28,089 nucleotides of DNA from the NCBI GenBank assembly GCA_004565275.1, contig SDOX01000043.1, forward strand, positions 24,190-52,278, written 5' to 3'. Source of the DNA: Nannochloropsis salina CCMP1776. Its lineage: Eukaryota > Sar > Eustigmatophyceae > Eustigmatales > Monodopsidaceae. Every line of letters starts with the position of its first letter. The first letter of the stretch is position 1. Positions 1 through 8,632 of the stretch are shown piece after piece. Made by a program: the position numbers and the translations under genes. The notes beneath the pieces are model-generated. The model was not told the DNA's origin, made no database searches, and was given only the letters and a program-made list of their open reading frames with translations.

Positions 1-3
1 GAC

Positions 4-67
4 CCTTCCCTCCCTCCCTCCCTCCCCTCCTCCCTCCCTTTCTCCCTCCCTCCCTCCCTCCCTCCCT
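4..67. repeat. CCCT tetranucleotide tract at window start
   Basis: The window opens in an almost pure pyrimidine CCCT/CCCTT run. The same motif recurs in the introns of the following gene and, as GGGA on the plus strand, in the minus-strand gene at 5326-6706. It is probably intron or flanking sequence of the first gene. Nothing coding can be supported here. Confidence 0.85.
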
Positions 68-186
68 AGCAGGGCTGAGGATCTATCCGCCTGGCCCCAG
101 GAAGGAGGGGCGATCGGACGCGCAGAAAAGGGAGGAATCGCAGCGGGAGGGGAAGGGAGCTTGCATCTTTTTTCCTCCTCCGCTCC

Positions 187-2340
187 TTGTCCGGGAGCCA
201 CCGGGATCTTTCCCTCCTCCCTCCTCGTCTTCCCCCCCCCACCCTCTCGAGCGGGTCCAACTCCACCACGTCCTCCTCGTCCACGACGTGGGAGGAGGAG
301 GGGCCAGGCGAGAAGGCGGCAGGGGAATGCAAGGAGCGGCCTCAGAAGGAGGATCGGTACGCGTCCCCATCCTCCCTCCTCTCCCTCTCGGGCTTCACCA
401 CCTCCCCCTCCACCCTCTCCGCCTCCGGCTCCGTCACCCCCACTGCCTGCTACTCCAGCTTGACGTGAGTCCTCGCTGGAGGAAAGAGGCGTTGAGCGCG
501 TCAGTTCTCTGGATTTTGGCGCGAAGGAAGGGAGGAAGGAAAATGCCAAAGCTCTTTTTCCTCTCTAGCTTGTCCCATAGCTCTTACTCCCCCCCCCCCA
601 ATCCCTCCCTCCCTCCCTTCCTCCTTCCCTCCCTTCCTCCTTCCCTCCCTCCTCATTCCTTGCCGTTTCGCACCTTATCTGTCAATCCCAGTGCCCCGCC
701 CGGCCTGGGAGACTACGCCTCAGGCTACGGTGAGAGCCGCACGTTCGCTTCGCCTGATTATACCAACCTCCCTCCCTCCGGGCACGTTGAGCACCCTTAT
801 GCACAGCAGCATTCGGGCGCCTCGTGGATGCCCACGTTGAAGACGCACTATCAGGGAAGTGAGCCGGAGCGAGCGCCCGTATTCGAGCACGTGCAGGCGT
901 CACAGGAGGTAAGGAGGGAGGACGGGGGGGAAAGGAGGGAGGGAGGGAGGGCAGGCGGAAGGAAGGGCGGGTTGTAGGAGGAAAGGTACCGTACGCAGCC
1001 GCATGGGTTCCTCCTTTGCCTTGTGCTGGCTTTATCATCCCCAGCCCTCTCCTTTCGCTGTTTCTTCCCCCTCTTCTCACCTTCTTTTCCATCCCTCCCT
1101 ATGTCCCCTCCCTCCTCGCCCTCCTCCCGCCCCTTTTACCCCTTTTGCTCCGCTCAGATTCTCAGCATGGAAAGTTTCCTTGTCCTTCTGGGCCTCGCCC
1201 ACCACGTGAACTCTTTTCACCAGCGGGGACTGGACCTGGAGGTGGGGAGGGAGGGAGGGAGGGAGGGAGGAGGAGGAGGAGGAGGAGGAGAAGGAGAAAG
1301 AGGAGGAGGAGGAGGAGGGGGACGTGGTACAAGCAACGAAAAAACTTGTGACGATGTGCGGACCGCCGGCTTCCTCAGCACACACGACACAACCACCCGT
1401 CCTGAATTCATCGCACAAGCGTCTCCGGTACTGGAAAGAGCCCGATAATGCCCAGGGAAGAGTGGTTCTGGGTATGGAGGTAGGTGCAGCTTCACCCTCC
1501 CTCCCTTCATCCCTCCCTTCATCCCTCCCTCCATTCCTCCCTCCATTCCTCCCTCCCTATATGCTTTCCCCCCGTTCTTGCGTCACAGTACCCTGTTTTC
1601 CTTGGTCCCTCCATTCTCTTTCGTGCCCCCCCTTCGCCATCCAGTCCACAGACACGTGCGCTCTGGTCGGGAGCCTCGGTTTGCGAGTCCTAAAGGGGGC
1701 AGTCCAGGCACTCGGCCATCCCCTCCGAGCCCCCATGTCAGGCCCCGTTCCCCTTCATTCACCGCGATGGATGTCTGCCTTGACCTGGACGGCTGCCCTC
1801 TCTCCTTCCCCCCCTCCTTCCCCCACGTCCTCGGTCGGTCCCTCTGCCACGACTTCCCGGAAGTTCAAGGGAGAGAGTTCCGACAAAGGCACTGTCAATC
1901 CGGGCCGCCACGCTTGTCCTGGCCCTCCCTCCCTCCCTCCCTCCCTCCCTTCCTTCCTTCCTTCCTCCCTGTCCTCTTTTCCCGTCCTCCTCCTCCTCAC
2001 CCCTCTGTCCCCCTCCATCTCCCACCTGCCCCCTTTTCTCACCGCCCACGATGATGCCGAGGCCCTGTGGACCCAACACCAGCCTCTCGCAACTCCTGCT
2101 CGCGGCCCTTCCTCCCTCCCTCCCTCCCCCCTTCCCTCCTCCCCCTCCGTGGCCCCGCTGGGCCCAGGCCAAGGTCGGAGTGGGAAGGACAAGAGAGAGG
2201 GGGGCGAGGGGATGCAGGAGGCTTCTTCCCTCATTCTTCACTTACCTGGAGCTTTGGTCATGGACGAGAAGGTGTTGGTGGAGTGTTTGGGCATGGTCCC
2301 GTTGTGCGTGCCCCCGACGTGGACGAACGCGGGGGATGAG
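187..2340 (+). CDS. Upstream exon chain of unknown product, possibly the N-terminus of the GRC3-like gene
   Basis: I do not recognise this product. A phase-compatible exon chain can be read: about 187-464 (donor GTGAGT), 692-908 (donor GTAAGG), 1158-1241, 1318-1479 (donor GTAGGT) and 1645-2340 (donor GTGCGT). The last exon ends in phase 0 and the kinase exon at 2658 begins in phase 0, so one long transcript is possible. The chain would add about 480 residues. Recognisable stretches are a Ser/Thr-rich start, a Gly/Tyr/Pro/His-rich second exon, a short segment reading MESFLVLLGLAHHVNSF that faintly recalls a SAM-type helix, and KRLRYWKEPDNAQGRVVLG that faintly recalls a PH-type strand pair. Neither resemblance is secure. 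The 1645-2340 part is low complexity and may hide another intron. The true start lies at or left of 187 and is not fixed. It could equally be a separate gene. Confidence 0.4.
1243..1320. repeat. GGGA/GGA purine tract in a 76-base intron
   Basis: This is a nearly pure purine run of GGGA changing to GGA and GAAGGA units. The frame changes across it, and removing 1242-1317 restores one open frame, so it is read as a very short intron. The run of G triplets could form a G-quadruplex in the RNA. Confidence 0.7.
1494..1560. repeat. CCCT/CCATTCCT tract
   Basis: Pyrimidine tetranucleotide tract just after the GTAGGT donor at 1480, inside the intron that ends at the acceptor before 1645. Confidence 0.75.
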
Positions 2341-2365
2341 GTGCGTTTTTTCAAATTTCGCAAAT

Positions 2366-2377
2366 TTTGAATTCAAA
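2366..2377. repeat. AT-rich 12-base perfect palindrome just inside an intron
   Basis: TTTGAATTCAAA is a perfect palindrome inside a longer AT-rich near-palindromic block (about 2351-2382), starting about 10 bases after the GTGCGT donor at 2341. It contrasts sharply with the GC-rich surroundings. A role in RNA folding near the donor is possible but only inferred. Confidence 0.5.
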
Positions 2378-2657
2378 TTTGATTTTCTCAAAAGTTTGGG
2401 AGGGGACATTGTTTATTGTGAGGAATGCCCAGCCATGCCCTAACGAACTGAATGCGCTTCGCTCCCGTGTTCCGTCCTTCCCTCTTGTGCCCTGGCAGCG
2501 ACCTCCTCACATCCATCCCTAAACACCTTTTCTCCTGCTTTCCCTTCCTCCCATCCTCCTAGTCTCCCTGCCCAGGCCGTGTCTCTCATGCTCCCTAACC
2601 GCCTTTCCCTCCCTCCTTCCCTCCCTCTCTCCCTCCCTCCCTCCCTCCCTCCCTCAG

Positions 2658-4868
2658 ATCGTCGCCCTCCAAGCCTCCCGCACCTGTCCCAAGCCTGTGA
2701 GCCCTCCCATCCCCCCACCTCTCGCCCACGAGCCGGGCTACCATGACAAAAGAGAAGCCAGCAGCCTTTTGCGCCCCACTAGACGCTCCCTGAACGAAAG
2801 GAATGGCTCTGATCCAGACCTCTCCGCCGCGCCTCCCCACGGCAAGAAAGGGGACAGAGAGGCCCGCAGCCACCATCCCCCCCAGGCGAGCACCGGCATT
2901 GGAGTACCTCGGCGGGGGCAAGACTCGGAGAGGGGAGGGCATGTGGCGCCCAAAGGTCTTGTGGTTGCCGTTTGCGGCGGGAAAGGGACGGGGAAGTCCA
3001 CGTTCAGCCGCTATTTGACCCACCGTCTCGTGGCCTCCCTCCCTCCCTCCCTCCCTCCCTCCCTCCCCCCCGCCCTCGCCTACCTGGATTGCGACGTGGG
3101 CCAGCCGGAATTTTCTCCTTCCGGTCTCCTCTCCCTCTCCCTCCTCTCTTCCGGCCTTCCTCCCACCTCCTACCCCCTCCTCGGGCCCCCCCACACCCAC
3201 CTCCTTCCCGCCCGCCCGCCCTCCCTCCCTTCCCATGCCATCTTCCTAGGGGACCTCACCCCCCGCCACGACCCATCCCTCTTCGTCCGAGCCGTGCGGG
3301 AGCTGCACGCCCTCTACCTCGCCCTCTATCCCTCCCTCCCCCTCGTCGTCAACCTGGATGGGTGGGTGCGGGGCCTCGGTCTGGAACTCATGCGGGTCCT
3401 CCTCCAAGATGTGCTCATGCCGGACGTGGTCGTGAAAATGCAGGTGAGGGAGGGGGAGAGAGGGAGGGAGGGAGGGAGGGAGGGAGGGAGGGAGGGATGA
3501 GTAAGATCTCTTCACATGCCTCGCGCGCATTCGAGTAGAAGGTGGCAGCTATGCGACTGCATTATCCCGACACCACGTGTCTGCTTCTTGACCTTTTGAG
3601 GACCTCGTCCTCTTTCCCTTCCTCCCTCCCTTCCTTCCTCCCTTCCTTTCTTCCCCCCCCCCCTGTCCACATTGTAGGGTGTCGTGAAAGCCGCTCAATT
3701 CGCTCTCCCGAACCCTCTTGCGCCTCTAACTCGAGTGATGGAAGTGGAAGGAAGCGACTATTTTGAGCCGAGGGAGAAGGACGGAAGGGACGGGGGAAGG
3801 GGCAGCAGGAAAAGAGGAGTGGCGGCACAAGACGCGAGGATCTTAAGGTTGCTGGCATATTTTTTGGCGGGAAAACATGAGGAGGAAAATGGAAGGGAAA
3901 ACTGGACGACGATGGAGGAAGAGGAATCTGAGGAGAAGAGGGTGGCAGGAGGAGGAGGAGATGAAGGAGAAAGAGATAGAGGCAGGGGAGAGCTCTTTCA
4001 TGGTGTCCGCCAGCAGAGCGGGACCGTACTTGACCCTGAAGGGAGGATCGCCCATTTCTTCGCAGCCATGGTAGGTGTTGCAAGCCCTTTCCTACGCCCT
4101 CTTCATGTCTCCCTCCTTCCCTCCCTCCCTCCCTCTCTCTCTCACGCCTTCCCTTCTCTAGCTGTGCGTGCCTCCCGGCGCCGAGGCAAGCGTTTAATTT
4201 GTTGTAGACGCGTCTTCTGCCTGTTGGTTTTTAAAGAATGTAGAATGTATTTCTCGATTTGTTAGGATTAGGTTTCCTGCATGCCTGTGCATTTGGACCC
4301 TTCGAAACCTTCTTCCCCTTCTGTGTCACCTCCAACTTGACTTAAAGTGTACCTCCTCCATCCCCTCCCCTCCTCCCTCCCTCCATACCTCCCCCAGGCC
4401 CCGTACCGTATCCCCCTGCATCTGCTTCAATTGAGCGTCCTTCACGAGGAAGTCCCTTTCCACGAAACAAATCGAGCGTTCAACGCCTCCCTCGTTGGCC
4501 TGCATGCCCTCCCTCCCTCCCTCCCTCCCTCCCTCCCTCCCACGCCCGATCGCCCCACCACCAACCAGTCCTCCGTGGCCCCTTCCTCCCCCCGGCCCTC
4601 CCTCCCTTCCTCCCTCCCCCTGTGCCTGGGTCTAGGTATCTGTCGCGGCCTGGACGCCCACTCTCTCTACCTTCTCTCTCCTCTTCCTCTCTCCGAGCTG
4701 CAGTGCGCCAGGGTCCTTTTCAGAGGCAGATTACAGCTGCCCCTCCTTTGTTATGACATGGGAAGTACCGGCGCTCCTTGCCCTTACGTATCCGCAGAAA
4801 CCACGACCACGGCCATGGGGGGCACGTCGCAACTTAGGAATCGAGCAGGAATGCCCAGAAGAGGATGA
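2658..4868 (+). CDS. GRC3: GRC3/NOL9-type polynucleotide 5'-hydroxyl kinase (Clp1/Grc3 family)
   Basis: Members of this family phosphorylate RNA 5'-hydroxyl ends and act in nucleolar pre-rRNA ITS2 processing. Three phase-0 exons are read: 2658-3443, 3678-4070 and 4398-4868, giving about 550 residues. The first holds the Walker A loop GGKGTGKST and the strand LDCDVGQPEFSPSG. The motif GDLTPRHDPSLF and the stretch VVNLDGWVRGLGLELM follow, all characteristic of GRC3/NOL9. The second exon ends with a helix resembling the family's RILRDLSILSYL region. The third has APYRIPL, NASLVGL and CLGLGICRGLD, matching the family C-terminal domain. CCCT repeats enter the coding frame as Ser-Leu-Pro-Pro runs at 3034-3072 and 4510-4541. 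A small extra exon between 3539 and 3600 cannot be excluded. An alternative last exon could use the acceptor before 5078 and stop at 5180. The protein start may lie in the upstream exon chain, because no initiating Met is evident at 2658. Confidence 0.87.
3034..3072 (+). repeat. CCCT tract inside the kinase coding sequence
   Basis: The tract sits in frame between the Walker A helix and the LDCDVGQPEF strand and is read as repeated Ser-Leu-Pro-Pro. The frame stays open and matches the family on both sides. It lacks an AG acceptor at its end, so it looks like coding insertion rather than an intron. Confidence 0.75.
3444..3677 (+). other. Intron with GGGA tract after the donor and CCCT/CCTT tract before the acceptor
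   Basis: The donor GTGAGG is followed at once by about 50 bases of GGGA repeats (3444-3497). The acceptor, a TAG ending at 3677, is preceded by CCCTCCTT repeats (about 3618-3664). The two ends are complementary, so the intron RNA could fold back and bring its splice sites together. Flanking exons join in phase 0. Confidence 0.65.
4107..4142. repeat. CCCT tract in the third kinase intron
   Basis: CCCTCC run followed by CT repeats, inside the intron 4071-4397 (donor GTAGGT, acceptor CCCCCAG). Confidence 0.7.
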
Positions 4869-5325
4869 GACCCTCCCCCCCTCCTTCCCTCCCTCCCTCC
4901 CTCCCTCCCTTTCTCTTGATGGCCACGGGACGTGTGCCCCTTGTTCCCTCACTTCCTCCCCCATGGTGGTTCGTTGCATGTCGGAGAGGAAGCAAACCAG
5001 CGAAAGCCTTCGTTGACAACCATCCACGCTTTGGGCATTGTGAAATAACGGAGCGCTGCACGTCTGCTCCTTTCCAGGGAATGGAATTTCCCTTACACCG
5101 TCCAGAAGCATGAGGAAAGCACATATGTATTTTTGGGAAACAAACAAAACACGACGCATCAAAGAATGAACCCCTTATAAATTCGGCATTCACATCCGAA
5201 CAACCGTGACCCGAGTCAGCCACATGCAACGTGGCACCCGTTATCTACAACGTGCTTTCACAAAAGAATTTTCTTTTTTCCTATGCATGCTAGCTGTCTT
5301 TCTTAGCCCTTGTATGTTCTGTCCC
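4869..5325 (+). other. 3' flank of the kinase gene, including a CCCT tract
   Basis: This stretch follows the TGA at 4866-4868 and reaches the end of the convergent minus-strand gene. It begins with a CCCT tract (about 4870-4912). A strong acceptor (CCTTTCCAG, ending about 5077) precedes an open stretch that ends with TAA at 5178-5180, which might be an alternative last exon. Otherwise it is probably 3' UTR and about 145 bases of true spacer. Confidence 0.4.
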
Positions 5326-6706
5326 CTATTCTGATTTGAAGCCCGCGTTTTTAACTTTCTTGTTTGCCCCCACCACCCGTTTCAGCTCCTTTTTGGTCAT
5401 GATGGCTATTTCGGCATTGGGAGGGAGTTTTCCATCCACCACATCCCTCGAGTACTGCGCACGCTGCAAGAGCTTGACCCACGCCGCTAAAGAGCCAGGG
5501 AAGAGAAGGGAGGAAGGGAGGAATGGAGGACATAAGCAAATGGGTGGTGTGTAGCATGTAATCCTGCATAAACCTCAACAAGGATGAGAGGGAGCGAGAA
5601 AGTGAGGGAACGGGCCCCCCGCCAAAGAGACTGTATGCCCACCTTTCTCCGCCATCAGCAGCTGCTCTCCTCCTTCCGCACGTCCAAGCAACTCCTCTTC
5701 TTCCCGGGTCAGGGTCCCTCCCACACTACCCAAGTTGAAGCCCTGCTCCTTCATTTCTGCCACATACGCCTCCTTCTTCTTCTCCTCCCTGTCTAAGGCT
5801 GCCTTCACGCGCCGTGCCTCTTCCCGGGCCATGCGTTTCCGATTCACTGCCACGTACAGGCAGAGACCGATGGGAATGATGAAGCGCCCAACAACTGTAT
5901 TGATGGGGAGAGAGGATGGGGCGAGGGAGGGAGGGAGGAAGGGCGGGAGGGAAGGAAGGACGCTCAAATCCGATTCGGACCTCACGCAGACATATACCCC
6001 TTTCCAATTCTAATTCGAGAAAACAAAAACGAACACCTTCCCCCCGAAAAAGGCACACGAATAGCCAGGTAGGCAGTGTGGTACGAGATAGGGAAACGTG
6101 AAACAATTGTCATCTTCAGTCGTAAGAAAAACGGAGGAAAACCCTTACGCAACCAGCAACTCTTTCATAATACAGACACCAAAGCCACCGAAAAAGGGCC
6201 AGTAAGCTCTGAGGATAATAACAAAATTCCTAAGCCATGTGGATTGTCCAAAATGACGTACTTGCAGCGACGATGCGAGTCTCGGGAGACATGCTTGTGT
6301 CTCGATACGCATGCGCTGGCTTGACGGCAACTCCCAAAAGTGTCGCAAAAGACGGAAGAAGCGCGCATTGTATGAAACGCCCAGTACGAGAAAGAAGACC
6401 TGGAGTTTTCCTGTTCCCTTTCTTCTCCTGCGTTGTCGCTTCCTTTTTTGAAGACTTGAGTAACTCTCTTATTGGGACATAATTAGCAGTAGGCGAGGCG
6501 ATACGAAGGGAAGAAATCCTGGCCAAGTATTGTACGTCGCTAGGCTGGGCTCTTATCCTTGTTTTGCAGCTTATTGTGGAGAGTTTTCCGCCAGGGAATG
6601 TTCGTAATACCGGGAGCGATAGGAAGGCAGCAATGCAGGTAGTACAGAGGAGCAGGATGCTGCAGGAGGTGAAGAGGAAGAATTGCAAAGTCCTCGATGT
6701 GCTCAT
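5326..6706 (-). CDS. Plastid-targeted, probably thylakoid, single-span membrane protein of unknown family
   Basis: Three exons read cleanly on the minus strand: 6706-6262 (donor GTACGT), 5894-5643 (donor GTGGGC) and 5486-5326. They join in phase 1 both times to give 285 residues. Residues 1-27 form a signal peptide ending in IAA before Phe28, the ASAFAP-like site of heterokont plastid presequences. A basic, Ser/Thr-rich transit-like part follows. Residues 108-133 are a second hydrophobic segment ending KPAHA, like a thylakoid transfer signal. Residues about 145-167 form a membrane span, followed by a charged helical stretch (MAREEARRVKAALDREEKKK) likely to be coiled coil. The third exon is soluble and Lys-rich. 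The intron nearest the start carries the CCCT tract (GGGA on plus, about 5920-5960). It converges on the kinase gene with about 145 bases between them. No family is recognised; the location is inferred from the presequence. Confidence 0.8.
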
Positions 6707-8083
6707 CAGTCTGTCTTAATACAACCCCAGAGCGCCTACTCGATCACAAAAGTTGTGTTATTGTACCGTAAGTTGCTCTGGATTGATGCTACCAGATTGA
6801 ACAGGCTGCGAATATCACGTGCGGGGATAGAGCTTGAAGATTATTGACGGAATGAGCAATTAACTTCCAGATAAGACATCAACAGGCATCAGATACGTGT
6901 ACATGCTTCACACATATGTCGTACAAGACGAATTTTAGCGCACAAGTCGTCAACATGCGGTAAAAACTCGAGTGGGAGGGATGTGCTCGAGTGGGTGGCT
7001 GATTCCCAGCCCTCGCTCGAGCGAAAGCTTGCTATGAGAAGACTTGCTCAACAATTAGTACTTCGATCCTTATGTATCCAACAAAGAAAGTTGGTTGCAT
7101 AATTGATTAACCTTTTCTTCACACCTTGAGAAGAGTCTTCGGCAAAGATTGAGACACTCTCTGACAGGTTTTGAACGAGCTCTTAGACTAACCCTGGGTA
7201 GCAAGCAAGTCTCTCTTCAAGAATCTTTTCGCGCCATAACTTGATGCCCGCTACCTCTCTCAACTCTGCCACCATGCTTCAAATATTTGGATAAGAATCA
7301 TCCCTTGAAATCATAGAAAATAATTTTAATTCGCTTGGAGTGAGCCATCAAGGAGATGGGCGTGATTGGGATGGCGCTTTATCCGTCCATAAATCATGTT
7401 GCGCTAGTGTTGCCTTTTCTAAGCCTGGCTTCTGCGACGTATACACGTATATACGCATGCACAGCTGTGCATGCATCCATTCTGTCTGGCAATTTGATTT
7501 AAAATTGATAAATAGGTTACTCATATACGGGTTCCAGGAGTAAATGAGTTTTATAATTTTAGCGCCGAGGAAAAATTCAGTACTCGCTGCCAATATTTCA
7601 AGACAAAGAAATGTTGTCGTGTTTCTTGTCAATTTTCGAAATGCTTGCCTTTTTGACCGCCAAAAATCACTTCATTCAATATTTCAGGACATTCTCACAT
7701 CTTTCTTGTTGACTCTTATAAAAAGGCTTGAAAGATCACACTTGGACGTCTCCGATTATCAGACTGAACAAGGCTTTTGTGCCGCTACTCTACGTCATTA
7801 CATGTTGGATCACGAGTTGGCGTCCCAAACAATAAATCCTAGCAAGCATTTAAATTGTCATACTGTATGACACATTAAGCTGTAAACGAAAGGGGTATTG
7901 CTTAACTGCGCAAATGGCCTTTCATAAGAAGTAGCTAGCATGAGCTCTTCTCAAACTACCTCGCCATGATACCGAAACTGAAAATGCATCATTGATACGA
8001 GCTGAAATAAGTTGATATATCAGCGGATACGATTATCTTATTCGTACCATCTCTATCTCAAGACATCATCCACTCACCTTAAA
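6707..8083. other. Intergenic, AT-richer, no supported gene
   Basis: This stretch separates the plastid-protein gene (which starts at 6706 on the minus strand, so its promoter lies at the left end) from duplicated segment A. A plus-strand open frame at 7544-7870 (108 codons) has no recognisable domain or signal and is not called. No tRNA, CRISPR or mobile-element structure was seen. Confidence 0.6.
6985..7022. repeat. Imperfect inverted repeat around GCTCGAG / CTCGAGC
   Basis: The arms GCTCGAGTGGGTGGCTG and CCAGCCCTCGCTCGAGC flank a short loop, with a perfect GCTCGAG stem end. A direct copy of CTCGAGTGGG lies just before it, at about 6968. The role is unknown: it could be a transcript hairpin or a protein-binding site in the promoter region of a neighbouring gene. 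Confidence 0.5.
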
Positions 8084-8632
8084 AAGAGTACGACTTAAGT
8101 AGCTCGTACCTCCCGGCCAAGGCGGGCAACAAATCGAGTATGCTCACACACGGTACTCAATTTTGAAGTATCGTCATCAATGTCACTCATTCGCATCTGC
8201 TCTTCATACGACACAATGCATGAGTCTCATAATATCTGGCACTACTCGTGGGCATCCTAGGACCCTCCAAAGAAAGCCCAAGACTTGCTCAGGAGGACAT
8301 ACTAAACTAACGGTCAAACGTCAGTTTCAGAGAAATGACGACATCATAGTAAAACAGAAATGCTAACGTACAATTCTTGGGATTCTTAAGAGTGTTTACA
8401 TGACAGGATTGCATACATACTGGAGAACTCCTTATAGCCGATTTGTGTATACATTCATCTCTACATTATTACTTAAGTAGAGTCTAAAAGTCCAGATGTT
8501 GTGACCACACATTTACTCAGAGTTTTCGAGGCGTCCCACTTGTTTACTTCCGCTCTGTGTTCAACCAAACCGATCCTTTCCTTTTTACCGTGGTATTGCC
8601 TAGCCGAACCTGATTAGAATTCACGCCCTACC

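Noticed and set aside
1755-2241. Gly-Arg-Glu-Gly-Gly and Ser-Leu-Pro-Pro frames on both strands over CCCT/GGGA tracts
   Set aside because: Any tetranucleotide tract of this kind is open in all frames; without flanking conserved sequence these are not evidence of genes.
7544-7870. 108-codon plus-strand frame in the left intergenic region
   Set aside because: AT-rich, without domain, targeting signal or splice support; consistent with chance.
8163-8366. 67-codon frame upstream of the Hint gene, repeated at 16183-16386
   Set aside because: It begins with TTG rather than ATG. Its conservation between copies is explained by the high-identity duplication tract, and it lies in the presumed promoter.
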